Of a DNA stretch of 64,000 nucleotides, positions 52,591-62,252 are shown in pieces. The stretch is taken from the NCBI GenBank assembly GCA_001950395.1, contig BDLO01000001.1:595979-659978 (forward strand). The letters run 5' to 3'. The DNA is from Coriobacteriaceae bacterium EMTCatB1 (lineage in GTDB: Bacteria > Actinomycetota > Coriobacteriia > Anaerosomatales > Anaerosomataceae). Numbering within the stretch: position 1 is the first letter of the stretch; each line of letters begins with the position of its first letter. The notes beneath the pieces are model-generated. The model saw only the letters and a list, made by a program, of their open reading frames with translations. It was not told where the DNA came from and searched no databases. The position numbers were made by a program, and so were the translations under genes.

Positions 52591-55094
52591 TGCGGATGCC
52601 TGCCATTCGAGTTCACGAGCTTGCAAAGCAATTCGGGATGGAGACCAAGGAGCTCCTCGAGCACCTTGAGCGGCTGAAGATCCCCGCCAAGAGCCACTCC
52701 TCGACGTTGCACGAGGCCTACGTCCAGAAGATCCGCAAGGACCTCGCGCCGATCATCGCCGAGCGGCAGGCCGCCATGGAGGCGGAGCGCGCTAAGCGCG
52801 AGGCCGAGGAAGCCGCGCGGAAGGCCGCTGAGGAAGAGGCCGCCCGCAAGGCCGCCGAAGAGGAGGCCGCGCGGAAGGCCGCGGAGGAAGAGGCCGCGCG
52901 GAAAGCCGCCGAGGCCGAGCAGGCCGCTCAGGAGGAACCGGCAGCGACGGTCGTGAAGCCGGCTGCCGAGCCAGCCGCGGCCACGGCCAAACCCACACGC
53001 CGAGTCTCCGCAGTGGACGAAGCCCGCGCGAAGGCGAAGGCCGAGGCCGAAGAGCGGCTGCGCCGCATCGAGGAGGAGCGCAAGCGGCTCGAGGCCGAGG
53101 CCAGGGCCGCAGAAGAGCGCAAGCGGCTCGAGGAGGAGGCCGCTCGGCTCGAAGCCGAGGAAGCCGAGCGCTACCGTCGCATGGCGCGAGAGGCCGAGGA
53201 GGCCGAGCGTCACGCTCACCTGCTCGCCGAAGCTGCGCGCCTTGCTGCCACTGGCGCGGGCGGCAAGAAGAAGAAGAAGGCCAAGAAGGCGGCAGAGCAC
53301 GAGGAGCCGGTCGCTGCCGTCACGCAGCCCGCGAAGCCAGTCGTGGAAGTCGACCAGGTCGTCGTCTCGGAGGGAGCCACCGTCGGCGAGTTCGCAGAGG
53401 CGGTCGGTCTTCCGTCCACAGAGATCATCAAGCGGCTGATGCTGCTCGGCGAGCTGCTCACCGTCAACCAGCCCATCGGCCGCACGACGATGGAGATCCT
53501 CGCCGAGGATCTCGGCATCTCCGTCAAGGTGGTGTCGCCGGAAGAGGAAGCCGGGATCGTCTACGAGGACCGGCCCGAGGACCTCAAGCCGCGTCCCCCC
53601 GTCGTCACCGTCATGGGCCACGTCGACCACGGCAAGACGTCGCTTCTCGACGCCATCCGTGAGACCGGCGTCGCAGCCACGGAGGCGGGCGGCATCACGC
53701 AGCACATCGGCGCGTCCGTCGTGCACCACAACGGCAAGCAGATCACCTTCATCGACACGCCGGGCCACGAGGCGTTCACGGCCATGCGAGCACGCGGCGC
53801 GAAGGTCACCGACGTCGCCGTGCTGGTGGTCGCTGCAGACGACGGCGTCATGCCGCAGACCGTCGAAGCCATCAACCACGCGAAGGCCGCTGGCGTGCCG
53901 ATCATCGTCGCCGTCAACAAGATCGACAAGGACGGAGCGAACCCGGAGCGCGTGCGGCAGGAGCTCACCGAGTATGGCATCATCCCCGAGGAGTGGGGCG
54001 GCTCCAACATCTTCGTCGACGTGAGCGCGAAGAAGCGCATCAACATCGACGAACTGATGGAGATGATCCTGCTGCAAGCCGAGGTGCTGGAGCTCAAGGC
54101 GAACCCTGACGCCCCGGCGCACGGCGTCGTCATCGAGGCCAAGCTCGACCGTGGCCGCGGTCCTGTCGCCACCGTCCTCGTGCAGCGCGGCACGCTGCGC
54201 GTCGGCGACGCGGTCGTCGCAGGCACCAGCCACGGACGGGTTCGGGCTCTCATCGACCCGCGCGGCAACCAGGTCGACTCCGCACGGCCGGCCGACCCGG
54301 TCGAGATCCTCGGCCTGGCGAGCGTGCCGGCAGCGGGAGACGAGTTCCGCGTTGTCGCCGACGAGCGCGAAGCGCGCAGGATCGCCGAGGAGCGCGCGCT
54401 CAAGCAACGCCTGCTTGCCGAGCAGCGCAAGACGCACGTCAGTCTCGACGACCTGTTCTCACGCATCGCCGAAGGCGAGCTCAAGGAGCTAAACCTCGTG
54501 GTCAAAGCAGACGTCCAGGGCTCCATCGAGGCGCTCAAGGACGCGCTCGACAAGATGGACCAGTCCGAGGTGCGCATCAACGTCATCCACTCCGGCGTCG
54601 GCGGCATCACCGAGTCTGACGTCATGCTTGCGGACGCATCGGACGCGATCATCATCGGCTTCAACGTGCGCCCCGAGCCGAAGGCGAAAGCGCTCGCGGA
54701 GCAGGAGAAGGTCGACCTGCGCCTCTACCGCGTCATCTACCAGGCGATCGAGGACATCAACGCCGCTCGCGTCGGACTGCTCTCACCGACGATCGAGGAG
54801 CGGGACACCGGACGGGCGGAGGTCCGCGAGCTCTTCCGGATCCCGAAGGTCGGCGTGGTGGCAGGGTGCGTGGTCCTCGACGGCGAGATCAACGCCGACG
54901 ACCAGGTCCGCGTCGTCCGCAACGGCGCGGTCATCCACGAGGGCACCATCCGCTCGCTTCGGCACTTCAAGGAAGACGTCAAGAGCGTGCGCGCCGGCTC
55001 GGAATGCGGCATCGCCATCGACGGCTTCCAGGACATCAAAGAAGGCGACTACATCGAGGGCTTCAAGACCGTCGAGGTCGCCCGGAAGGAGTGA
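52590..55094 (+). CDS. infB: Translation initiation factor IF-2
   Basis: This 834 aa GTPase places initiator tRNA on the ribosome. An N-terminal IF2_N domain (1-55) is followed by a highly charged Ala/Glu/Arg/Lys helix (60-225) containing four exact-length nine-residue repeats. A second IF2_N domain lies near 255-310. The G domain has [21 protein letters not shown] and NKID, and then domains II-IV complete the protein. The ATG at 52590 overlaps the ylxR stop; an ATG at 52596 is possible. Length is typical of actinobacteria-like forms. Confidence 0.96.
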   Translation: MRMPAIRVHELAKQFGMETKELLEHLERLKIPAKSHSSTLHEAYVQKIRKDLAPIIAERQAAMEAERAKREAEEAARKAAEEEAARKAAEEEAARKAAEEEAARKAAEAEQAAQEEPAATVVKPAAEPAAATAKPTRRVSAVDEARAKAKAEAEERLRRIEEERKRLEAEARAAEERKRLEEEAARLEAEEAERYRRMAREAEEAERHAHLLAEAARLAATGAGGKKKKKAKKAAEHEEPVAAVTQPAKPVVEVDQVVVSEGATVGEFAEAVGLPSTEIIKRLMLLGELLTVNQPIGRTTMEILAEDLGISVKVVSPEEEAGIVYEDRPEDLKPRPPVVTVMGHVDHGKTSLLDAIRETGVAATEAGGITQHIGASVVHHNGKQITFIDTPGHEAFTAMRARGAKVTDVAVLVVAADDGVMPQTVEAINHAKAAGVPIIVAVNKIDKDGANPERVRQELTEYGIIPEEWGGSNIFVDVSAKKRINIDELMEMILLQAEVLELKANPDAPAHGVVIEAKLDRGRGPVATVLVQRGTLRVGDAVVAGTSHGRVRALIDPRGNQVDSARPADPVEILGLASVPAAGDEFRVVADEREARRIAEERALKQRLLAEQRKTHVSLDDLFSRIAEGELKELNLVVKADVQGSIEALKDALDKMDQSEVRINVIHSGVGGITESDVMLADASDAIIIGFNVRPEPKAKALAEQEKVDLRLYRVIYQAIEDINAARVGLLSPTIEERDTGRAEVRELFRIPKVGVVAGCVVLDGEINADDQVRVVRNGAVIHEGTIRSLRHFKEDVKSVRAGSECGIAIDGFQDIKEGDYIEGFKTVEVARKE
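52812..52919 (+). repeat. Four 27-bp tandem repeats inside infB
   Basis: Four consecutive 27-base units encode AARKAAEEE three times and AARKAAEAE once. Codon use differs slightly between units (for example AAG or AAA for Lys, GAA or GAG for Glu), so the repeat is partly diverged at the DNA level. It extends the single-helix linker of IF-2 and is a likely site of length variation between strains. Confidence 0.85.
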
Positions 55095-55100
55095 GGCCCC

Positions 55101-55487
55101 GTGCCTGCTCCTCGCGTGCGCAAGCTCAACGAGACCGTCCGCGCCGCGCTCGCCGAGATCCTCGTGAGCGAGCTCCAGGACCCGCGCCTGGAGCTCGCCA
55201 CGGTGACCAGCGTCGAGGTGAGCCCTGACATGCGTTACGCCGACGTGTTCGTCACAGCGCACGGCGGCGAGCGTCGGTACGAAGAGCTGCTGGCCGGGCT
55301 CGAATCGGCGAAGGGCCGGCTGCGCGCCGCCTTGGGCCAGCGCGTCACGATGAAGTACCTGCCTGAGCTCAGGTTCCACATCGACGAGAGCGTGGACATC
55401 GGGCAACGCATCGAGCGCGCCATCAAGCGTGAGCGGACGTGCCACCCAGAGTGGGCCGAGGACGAGGACGCCGGGGATGACGGCTGA
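55101..55487 (+). CDS. rbfA: 30S ribosome-binding factor A
   Basis: This 128 aa KH-fold protein helps mature the 16S rRNA 5' end. It has VRKLNETVRAALAEILV, ELQDPRLELATVTSVEVSPD, and the YLPELRFHIDESVD strand, with an acidic tail. The GTG at 55101 lies six bases after the infB stop. It overlaps nrnA by 11 bases. The infB-rbfA-nrnA-truB-ribF order is the standard one. Confidence 0.96.
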   Translation: MPAPRVRKLNETVRAALAEILVSELQDPRLELATVTSVEVSPDMRYADVFVTAHGGERRYEELLAGLESAKGRLRAALGQRVTMKYLPELRFHIDESVDIGQRIERAIKRERTCHPEWAEDEDAGDDG

Positions 55488-56448
55488 CGCTGCTGCGCTT
55501 CACGCCGTCGCAGAGGCGGTTCTCGGATCGCGGGTCATCGCCGTCTGCTCGCACGTCGACCCCGATGGCGACGCCGTCGGCAGCGTGCTCGCCCTGGCGC
55601 GAGGGCTCGAATCTCTCGGCTGCGAGGTCCACCGAGTGCTCGCGTCCGGGGAGCGAGCTCCTGTCACCTATGCTTTCCTCGAAGGAGCCGAGCGGTTCGT
55701 GCGTGCAGCCGATCTGCCCGTGCACCCTGACCTCGTCTTCGCCCTCGACGCACCGAGCCCGGTGCGGCTTGGAGAGGCCGCGGCGCTCCTCGAAGGGACG
55801 CAGGTCGTCGTGATGGACCACCATCCCGACAACGCTCGCTTCGGCGCCGTGAACGTGGTCGACCCCGAGGCTCCATCGACGAGCACGCTTGTGTGGGAGC
55901 TGCTGCTGTCGCTGGCCGCGGAACCCGACCAGTGCGTGCTCGACTGCGTGTTCTGCGGGCTGATGACCGACACGGGACGGTTCTCGTATGCGAACGCGAC
56001 GCCGCGCGCGTTCCGCACGGCCGCTCAGCTCGCCGAGGCCGGCGCACGGACGCGATGGGTGTACGCCAACGTGTACGAACGCAGGTCGCACGCCGCGCTC
56101 AAGCTCATTGCACGCACGATGGACCGCTTGACGTTCGCGAACGGCGGAGCGGTCGCGTATTCCTGGATCACGGACGAGGACCTGCGCGAGACGGGCGCGT
56201 TGCCCGAGGAGACTGAAGACCTCATCGACTCGGTCCGGGTCGTCGACGGCCCGGACGTCGTTGCGCTGTTCAAGTGTTCGCCGGGGCGCGTGAAGGGCAG
56301 CCTCAGGGCCAAGGACGGCGCGGACGTCGGAGCCGCCGCGCGGGCGCTCGGCGGGGGAGGACATCGCGCCGCTGCCGGGTTCACGATCGAAGGCACGCTC
56401 TCTGAGGCGCTCGCTGCCGTGCTGCCGCTGCTTCCAGCGAGGCCGTGA
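55477..56448 (+). CDS. nrnA: DHH/DHHA1 phosphoesterase, NrnA-like oligoribonuclease
   Basis: This 323 aa protein is a manganese-dependent phosphoesterase of the DHH family that degrades nanoRNA and may act on pAp. Motifs are SHVDPDGDAVGS, ALDAPS, the DHH motif in VMDHHPDN, and GLMTDTGRF; the DHHA1 domain ends with LGGGGHRAAAG. The ATG at 55477 gives the family start and overlaps rbfA. Its stop overlaps the truB ATG. Substrate choice (nanoRNA, pAp or cyclic dinucleotide product) is not resolved by sequence. Confidence 0.92.
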   Translation: MTADAAALHAVAEAVLGSRVIAVCSHVDPDGDAVGSVLALARGLESLGCEVHRVLASGERAPVTYAFLEGAERFVRAADLPVHPDLVFALDAPSPVRLGEAAALLEGTQVVVMDHHPDNARFGAVNVVDPEAPSTSTLVWELLLSLAAEPDQCVLDCVFCGLMTDTGRFSYANATPRAFRTAAQLAEAGARTRWVYANVYERRSHAALKLIARTMDRLTFANGGAVAYSWITDEDLRETGALPEETEDLIDSVRVVDGPDVVALFKCSPGRVKGSLRAKDGADVGAAARALGGGGHRAAAGFTIEGTLSEALAAVLPLLPARP

Positions 56449-57353
56449 TGCCGACGCGAAAGACGACGGGGCTCGAGGGCGTCTTGCCCGTCGACAAGCC
56501 GGCGGGTATGACCAGCCACGACGTCGTCGCGGCCATGCGCCGCGCTTCCAGCGAGCGACGGATAGGGCACGCCGGCACGCTGGATCCGCTCGCGACGGGT
56601 CTGCTCGTGCTCCTCATCGGGCCGTACACGCGTCTGGAGCCCTATCTCTCGAAGTCGGTCAAACGGTACCGGGCCCGCGTCCGCTTCGGCGTTGCCACAG
56701 ACACCGACGATGCCGAGGGCGACGTCGTCGAAGAGTCTCCGGTGCCAGACGACATCTTCGACGAAAGCTTCGCTGACGAGCAGGTGGCCGCTCTCGTCGG
56801 CGTGCACGAGCAGGTGCCGCCCGCGTTTTCGGCCATCAAGCGCGGAGGGGTGACCGCACACCGCGCCGCTCGTGCCGGCGCTCCCATCGCCCTCGAACCA
56901 CGACCGATCGAGATCTTCGAGGCACGCCTGCTCCGCTTGCTCCCGGAGGAGCGCTCCTGGGAGATCGATCTTACCGTGTCGGCTGGCACGTACGTCCGCG
57001 CGATTGCGCGCGACCTTGGTCGCTCTCTGGGGACCCGCGCGCACCTCGCCGCTCTCACGCGGACGGCGAGCGGAAACCTCTCGCTCGACGATGCGCACCC
57101 GCTTGACGAGTGCGTCACGGCTGCTTCAGAGGGGCGGCTCGCAGATCTCTTCATCGACCCCTTCACAGCGCTCGGGCTTCCCGTCGTCGATGCCGACGCT
57201 CCCACGGTGCTCACCGGAAGGCAGTTGCCGGCTCCACCCGGGAGCGAGCCGTTGTACGCCGTGCGCGCCGAGGGGCGCCTCGCTGCGGTCTACCGACGCG
57301 AGGCGACGCGGCTGGCGCCGCAGGCTGTCTTCCCGAAAGCGGGGAGCCGATGA
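56448..57353 (+). CDS. truB: tRNA pseudouridine55 synthase
   Basis: This 301 aa enzyme makes pseudouridine 55 in the T loop of tRNAs. The catalytic Asp lies in GHAGTLDPLATGLL. Other motifs are VLPVDKPAGMTSHDVV, QVPPAFSAIKRGG, and SAGTYVRAIARDLG. The C-terminal part has a PUA-like extension (about 240-290). The ATG at 56448 overlaps the nrnA stop, with GAGG upstream. The stop overlaps ribF. It acts next to the position methylated by TrmFO, also encoded here. Confidence 0.95.
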   Translation: MPTRKTTGLEGVLPVDKPAGMTSHDVVAAMRRASSERRIGHAGTLDPLATGLLVLLIGPYTRLEPYLSKSVKRYRARVRFGVATDTDDAEGDVVEESPVPDDIFDESFADEQVAALVGVHEQVPPAFSAIKRGGVTAHRAARAGAPIALEPRPIEIFEARLLRLLPEERSWEIDLTVSAGTYVRAIARDLGRSLGTRAHLAALTRTASGNLSLDDAHPLDECVTAASEGRLADLFIDPFTALGLPVVDADAPTVLTGRQLPAPPGSEPLYAVRAEGRLAAVYRREATRLAPQAVFPKAGSR

Positions 57354-58288
57354 GCGCTCGCGTGGCGACGTTCGATCGGCGGATGCTGCCGCTCGGCCCA
57401 GCCGTTGCGGCCATCGGAGTGTTCGACGGCGTGCACCTCGGCCACCAGGCCCTCGTACGGGCGTGCCGGGAGCGCGCCTCCGCCCAAGGCGTCGCGTCGG
57501 TGGTCGTCACCTTCGACCGCGACCCAGACCGTGTCGTAGCGCCGGACCGCGCGGCTCCTCAGCTGCTCGAGCTCGAGGACAAGGTCGCCTTCCTGTCGGA
57601 GCTCGGCGTCGACGCGGTGGTCGTCGTCCCGTTCGACGCGGAAGTCGCTTCCATGCCGCCTGAGCGGTTCGTCGACGACATCCTGCTCGCCGCCTGCACG
57701 CCCGTCGCGGTCGTCGTGGGCGAGGACTTCCGCTTCGGACGCAGTGCGGCTGGCGACGTGGAAGCTCTGCGAGCGCTCGGCGAAGCCAGGTCCTTCGACG
57801 TCCACGCGCACCCGCTCGTGCACGTGCTCGGTGCGCCTGTCACCTCCACCCGCATCCGATCGTTGGTGGCCGAAGGCGAGGTCGAGCAAGCAGCGACCCT
57901 TCTCGGAAGGCCGCACCGCGTGCGCGGCCTGGTGGCGCACGGCCGCGGCATCGGCACGCGCCTAGGCGCTCCGACGGCGAACCTGCGCCCGCACGCCTAC
58001 GCCGCCGTCCCTGCCGACGGCGTGTACGCTGCGTGGGCCGTCCTTGGACAAGAGCGCTATCCGGCAGCCGTCTCGGTAGGGGCACCGCCGACCTTCCCCG
58101 GCTCCGCCCGTGCTGTTGAAGCTCACCTCCTGTCGTCGCCCGGCTCCGACCTGTACGGTCTCGACCTCGCCGTGGACTTCGTCGAGCGCTTGCGCGGACT
58201 CGAGCGTTTCGAGGACGAAGCATCGCTCGCGCGGGCGATCGAGCGAGACGTCGAGCGAGTGCGGCAGGTGCTCGCTGAGCACACGTGA
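57350..58288 (+). CDS. ribF: Bifunctional riboflavin kinase/FAD synthetase
   Basis: This 312 aa enzyme makes FMN and then FAD from riboflavin. The FAD synthetase domain (1-180) has [16 protein letters not shown] and [11 protein letters not shown], with [13 protein letters not shown] near its end. The flavokinase domain (about 180-305) has [15 protein letters not shown] and a late VEAHLL segment. The ATG overlaps the truB stop. The flavins serve the FMN/FAD enzymes in this window, such as FabK and TrmFO. Confidence 0.94.
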   Translation: MSARVATFDRRMLPLGPAVAAIGVFDGVHLGHQALVRACRERASAQGVASVVVTFDRDPDRVVAPDRAAPQLLELEDKVAFLSELGVDAVVVVPFDAEVASMPPERFVDDILLAACTPVAVVVGEDFRFGRSAAGDVEALRALGEARSFDVHAHPLVHVLGAPVTSTRIRSLVAEGEVEQAATLLGRPHRVRGLVAHGRGIGTRLGAPTANLRPHAYAAVPADGVYAAWAVLGQERYPAAVSVGAPPTFPGSARAVEAHLLSSPGSDLYGLDLAVDFVERLRGLERFEDEASLARAIERDVERVRQVLAEHT

Positions 58289-58293
58289 GGCGG

Positions 58294-58324
58294 TGGCACA
58301 GACCGCGCCATCTTGTGCTATCAT
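58294..58324 (+). promoter_or_regulatory. Candidate extended -10 promoter for rpsO
   Basis: TATCAT (58319-58324) is preceded by TGTGC, matching the extended -10 seen before rpmF. The best -35 candidate, TGGCAC at 58294-58299, is weak and 19 bases away. The implied start near 58331 places the whole rpsO leader structure in the transcript. Confidence 0.5.
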
Positions 58325-58339
58325 GAAGCGTTGCATCTA

Positions 58340-58386
58340 CCCAGGTCTTGGACGAGCGACCCACCGACGCTCCTCTCGGACCTGGG
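58340..58386 (+). promoter_or_regulatory. Structured rpsO leader (candidate uS15 autoregulatory RNA)
   Basis: CCCAGGTC (58340-58347) pairs over eight bases with GACCTGGG (58379-58386). Inside it GAGCG (58354-58358) pairs with CGCTC (58368-58372) around ACCCACCGA. The structure ends about 13 bases before the ribosome-binding site AAAGGGTGG. uS15 binds its own mRNA leader in several phyla using different structures; this is a candidate of that kind. Confidence 0.55.
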
Positions 58387-58409
58387 CGTATCGAAAAGAA
58401 AGGGTGGAC

Positions 58410-58679
58410 ATGGCACTGTCGAAGGACGTCAAGGCGCAGATCATCGCTGAGCACGCGCGCGGCGAGGGCGACACCGGGTCGCCCGAGGTGCAGATCGCGC
58501 TGCTCACGCAGCGCATCAAGGACCTCACGGAGCACTTGCGGTACCACAAGCACGACCATCACACGCGTCGCGGGCTGCTGAAGCTCGTCGGCCAGCGCCG
58601 TCGGCTGCTCAACTACCTCAAGAAGACGGACATCGAACGGTACCGCGCGATCGTGGCGAAGCTCGGCCTTCGCAGCTGA
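58410..58679 (+). CDS. rpsO: 30S ribosomal protein uS15
   Basis: This 89 aa protein matches uS15 from end to end: [20 protein letters not shown], the [19 protein letters not shown] rRNA-binding region, and a [15 protein letters not shown] end. The ATG at 58410 follows AAAGGGTGGAC. It precedes pnp, the conserved rpsO-pnp pair, with a perfect 12-pair hairpin between them. Confidence 0.97.
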   Translation: MALSKDVKAQIIAEHARGEGDTGSPEVQIALLTQRIKDLTEHLRYHKHDHHTRRGLLKLVGQRRRLLNYLKKTDIERYRAIVAKLGLRS

Positions 58680-58699
58680 TCGCACGAAGAGAGGCTCGC

Positions 58700-58727
58700 A
58701 GAAGGCGGGAGACACCTCCCGCCTTCT
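58700..58727 (+). terminator. Perfect hairpin between rpsO and pnp
   Basis: AGAAGGCGGGAG, loop ACAC, CTCCCGCCTTCT is a perfect 12-pair stem 21 bases after the rpsO stop, followed by TGCCGATT. It may be a terminator/attenuator, or an RNase III processing site as known for the rpsO-pnp region of E. coli. Confidence 0.65.
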
Positions 58728-58795
58728 TGCCGATTGGAGCCCCGCGCGGGTAAAACCTCCTGCAGCGGAGCTGACGAAGAGGAAGAAGAAGAGGA

Positions 58796-60961
58796 ATGGG
58801 AAAAGTCACTGAGCAGTTCGAACTGTACGGCAAGAGCTACACGCTGGAGACCGGCGAGCTCGCGAAGCAGGCAGGCGGCGCAGTCGTGGTGCGGCAGGGC
58901 GACAGCGTCGTCCTCGTCACCGCGGTTGCCAGCAAGGAGTCGAAGGATCTCGACTTCTTCCCGCTGACGGTCGACTTCGAGGAACGGATGTACGCCGCGG
59001 GCAAGCTTCCCGGCGGCTTCATCAAGCGGGAGGCGCGCCCGAGCGAGAAGGCGATCCTCACCGCCCGTATGATCGACCGCCCGATCCGAGCAGCGTTCGC
59101 GGACGGCTTCCGCAACGAAGTGCAGATCATCGCCACCGTGCTTTCGGCAGACCAGGAGCACCAGGTCGACGTCATCTCCATCATGGGCGCGTCTGCCGCC
59201 CTGATGATTGCGGGCGTCCCGTTCGAGGGACCGCTCGCAGGCGTCCGCATCTCGCGCACCGCTGACGGCGAGTGGCTCGTGAACCCGACGTTCGAGGAGA
59301 CCGAGGCGTCCGACCTCGACCTCGTCGTGGCCGGGTCGAAAGACGCGATCTTCATGGTCGAAGCCGGGGCGAAGATGGTGTCCGAGGAGGACATGCTCGC
59401 GGCGCTCGAGTTCGCGCAGACCGCCATCGCGGAGTTCTGCGCCGTCCAGGAGCGGTTCTTGTCGAAGATCGACATCCAACCGATGGAGGTCGTCCTCGAC
59501 GAGCCGTCTGCGGAGCTGTGGGAGCGGGTGCGCGAGCTCGGCGCCGAGAAGATGCGCGCCGCGCTCCACAATCCCGACAAGCACGCGCGCATGGACGCCG
59601 TCGCCGCCGTCAAGGACGAGATCAAGGCCGCGTTCTCCGAAGAGGATCTCGCGCAGCACGGCAAGCACATCAAGACGCTGCTGAAGCGGCTCGAGAAGGA
59701 GACCATGCGCGCCATGGTCCTCGACGAAGGGGAGCGCGCGGACGGTCGCGGCCTCACCGAGATCCGTCCGATCTCGTGCGTGGCCGGCTACCTGCCCCGC
59801 AGCCACGGCTCCGGGCTGTTCACGCGCGGCCAGACGCAGGTCCTGTCGGTGCTCACGCTCGGGATGCTCTCCGAGTGGCAGCGCATCGACACCATCGACG
59901 TGATGGAGGGCAAGCGCTACCTGCACCACTACAACTTCCCGCCGTTCTGCACTGGCGAGATCGGCTTCATGCGCGGCCCGAAGCGCCGCGACATCGGCCA
60001 CGGCGCCCTTGCTGAGCGCGCGCTGCTGCCGGTCATCCCGCCGGAGGAGGAGTTCCCGTACACGATCCGCATCGTCTCAGAGGTCCTCGAGAGCAACGGC
60101 TCGTCGTCGATGGCCTCGGTCTGCGGCTCGACGCTGGCGCTCATGGACGCCGGCGTGCCCATCAAGGCGCCGGTCTCCGGCGTTGCCATGGGGCTCATCA
60201 AGGAAGGCGACCGGGTCGCCGTGCTCACCGACATCCAGGGGCTCGAGGACTTCCTCGGCGACATGGACTTCAAGGTCGCGGGAACGGCGGACGGCATCAC
60301 CGCCCTGCAGATGGACAACAAGGCCAAGGGATTGTCGGTGGACATCCTGCGCCAGGCGCTCATGCAGGCGAAGGAGGCACGGGCCTTCATCCTGAGCAAG
60401 ATGCTCGAGGCGATCCCCGAACCGCGCCCGGACCTCTCCCCGTACGCGCCGCGCGTCATCACCATCAAGATCCCGACCGACAAGATCCGCGACGTCATCG
60501 GCCCTGGCGGCAAGATGATCCGCAGCATCATCGAGGCCACTGGCGCCGAGATCGACGTGAACGACGACGGCACCGTCTACGTCGCCTCACGCGACGCGGG
60601 CGGCCTCGAGGCCGTCGAGCGCATCAAGCAGCTCACTCGCGACGTCGAGGTGGGGGAGCGCTTCACCGGCCGCGTCGTGGCGATCCAGCCGTTCGGCGCG
60701 TTCGTCGAGCTGCTGCCAGGTCGCGACGGACTGCTGCACATCTCGCGCATGGCCAAAGGACGCCTTGCGAAAGTCGAAGACGTCTTGAACGTCGGCGACG
60801 AGGTGGAGGTCGTCGTCCTCGAGATCGACGATCGTGGCAAGGTCAGCTTGGACGCCGTCAACAAGTTCGACGTCCCTGAGGGGAGCGCGCCCGCACACGC
60901 GCCGTCCGAGCGCCGCGACGAAGGCCACGGGCACGATCGCAGGCCACGTCGTCGCCGGTAG
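58796..60961 (+). CDS. pnp: Polyribonucleotide nucleotidyltransferase (PNPase)
   Basis: This 721 aa phosphorolytic 3'-5' exoribonuclease degrades mRNA and can add tails. It has two RNase PH domains (about 1-215 and 320-545) with the alpha-helical domain between them. The second PH core shows FTRGQTQVL and YNFPPFCTGE. A KH domain with IGPGGKMIRSIIEATG and an S1 domain with GRVVAIQPFGAFVELLPG follow. A short basic His/Arg tail ends the protein. The ATG at 58796 follows a purine-rich GAAGAAGAAGAGG. The M16 peptidase follows after 12 bases. Confidence 0.97.
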   Translation: MGKVTEQFELYGKSYTLETGELAKQAGGAVVVRQGDSVVLVTAVASKESKDLDFFPLTVDFEERMYAAGKLPGGFIKREARPSEKAILTARMIDRPIRAAFADGFRNEVQIIATVLSADQEHQVDVISIMGASAALMIAGVPFEGPLAGVRISRTADGEWLVNPTFEETEASDLDLVVAGSKDAIFMVEAGAKMVSEEDMLAALEFAQTAIAEFCAVQERFLSKIDIQPMEVVLDEPSAELWERVRELGAEKMRAALHNPDKHARMDAVAAVKDEIKAAFSEEDLAQHGKHIKTLLKRLEKETMRAMVLDEGERADGRGLTEIRPISCVAGYLPRSHGSGLFTRGQTQVLSVLTLGMLSEWQRIDTIDVMEGKRYLHHYNFPPFCTGEIGFMRGPKRRDIGHGALAERALLPVIPPEEEFPYTIRIVSEVLESNGSSSMASVCGSTLALMDAGVPIKAPVSGVAMGLIKEGDRVAVLTDIQGLEDFLGDMDFKVAGTADGITALQMDNKAKGLSVDILRQALMQAKEARAFILSKMLEAIPEPRPDLSPYAPRVITIKIPTDKIRDVIGPGGKMIRSIIEATGAEIDVNDDGTVYVASRDAGGLEAVERIKQLTRDVEVGERFTGRVVAIQPFGAFVELLPGRDGLLHISRMAKGRLAKVEDVLNVGDEVEVVVLEIDDRGKVSLDAVNKFDVPEGSAPAHAPSERRDEGHGHDRRPRRRR

Positions 60962-60973
60962 GGCGGAGACCTC

Positions 60974-62233
60974 ATGGGCGACGCCTTCTACGAACGCAGC
61001 ACGACCGCGGACGGCGTCGAGGTCTTCACCGAGACCATCGACGCCGTCCGTTCGGTCGCCGTCGGCCTGTGGGTCCGCGTCGGAAGCCGTGACGAGGCTC
61101 CGCACGAGGCCGGCATGTCTCACTTCATGGAGCACATGGCCTTCAAGGGCACGCCGACCAGAACGGCTCAGGAGATATCCGCGCACTTCGAGCGGCTCGG
61201 CGCAGAGTTCAACGCCTTCACCAGCAAGGAGTACACGTGCTTCTTCGCGCGCGTCATCGACGAGCGCTTCGACGACGCGTTCGAGGTGCTCGCCGACATG
61301 GTCTCCAACGCGTCGCTCGCCGAGGACGCGATCGTCTCGGAGCGCGAGGTCGTGCTCGAGGAGATCGCGCGCCACGACGACGCCCCTGACGACGCCGTCC
61401 ACGACCTCTTCTCGGCCGAGCTGCTCAAGGGCCACCCGCTCGGCGAGCAGGTGCTCGGGCACCGTGAGACCGTGGGAGCGTTCGACCGCCACATGGCCAC
61501 TGCGTTCAAGCAACGGCACTACATCGCCGGCAACGTGATCGTCGCTGCAGCAGGCAACGTCTCCCACGACCGCGTCGTGAGCGCCGCGGAGCGTTGGCTC
61601 CAGCTTCCAGCAAAGGGAACGCAGCAGCGCACGCTCGCACAGCCGCAGCCGGCGTCGCGGCTCGCGGTCGTCACACGCGACACCGAGCAAGCGCACATCT
61701 GTTGGGGAGTCCCAGGACTTGCCGCTCGTTCGGAGGAGCGGTTCGTGCTCGCCGTGCTCGACGGCATCTTCGGCGGCGGCATGGCCTCGCGTCTCTTCCA
61801 GGAGATCCGCGAGAAGCGCGGGCTCGCGTACGCCGTCTACTCGTACCACACGCTCTTCCTCGAGACCGGCGAGTTCGTCGTGTACGCGGGCACGCGCCCG
61901 GAGAACGCGCGCGAGGTCGTGAAGATCGTGACCGAGGAGGCGGCGCGGCTCGCGGCCGACGGCGTGAGCGAGGACGAGCTCGATCGCGTGCGAAGGCACG
62001 TGAAGGGTCAGCTGGTGTTGTCCCTTGAGAGCACGCGCTCGCGCATGACTCGCATCGGCAAGAGCGCGGTCACGGACACGGAGCTGCTCTCGATCGACGA
62101 GCTCATCGCCAAGATCGACGCCGTCACCGCCGAAGACGTCCACCAGCTCGCGCGACGGCTGTTCGAGCAGCCGAAGACGCTTGCCATGATCGCCCCGCTG
62201 CAAGCGGACGCGGTCGCAGACCTCGTACAATGA
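60974..62233 (+). CDS. M16 family zinc peptidase (YmxG/PepR-like)
   Basis: This 419 aa protein is an M16B-type metallopeptidase of the insulinase/processing-peptidase fold. The inverted zinc motif HFMEH lies at 50-54, with a distal Glu near 129-130 in REVVLEEIARHDD. The C-terminal half has the second M16 domain with GGGMASRLFQEIREKRGLAY. It follows pnp as in Firmicutes (ymxG). The ATG at 60974 has GGGCGGAGACC upstream. The substrate is unknown; both halves appear complete. Confidence 0.93.
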   Translation: MGDAFYERSTTADGVEVFTETIDAVRSVAVGLWVRVGSRDEAPHEAGMSHFMEHMAFKGTPTRTAQEISAHFERLGAEFNAFTSKEYTCFFARVIDERFDDAFEVLADMVSNASLAEDAIVSEREVVLEEIARHDDAPDDAVHDLFSAELLKGHPLGEQVLGHRETVGAFDRHMATAFKQRHYIAGNVIVAAAGNVSHDRVVSAAERWLQLPAKGTQQRTLAQPQPASRLAVVTRDTEQAHICWGVPGLAARSEERFVLAVLDGIFGGGMASRLFQEIREKRGLAYAVYSYHTLFLETGEFVVYAGTRPENAREVVKIVTEEAARLAADGVSEDELDRVRRHVKGQLVLSLESTRSRMTRIGKSAVTDTELLSIDELIAKIDAVTAEDVHQLARRLFEQPKTLAMIAPLQADAVADLVQ

Positions 62234-62252
62234 CCGACAGGGGGTGGAGACG

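Noticed and set aside
52812-52919. CRISPR-like repeat array
   Set aside because: The units are contiguous 27-bp coding repeats within infB, with no spacers.
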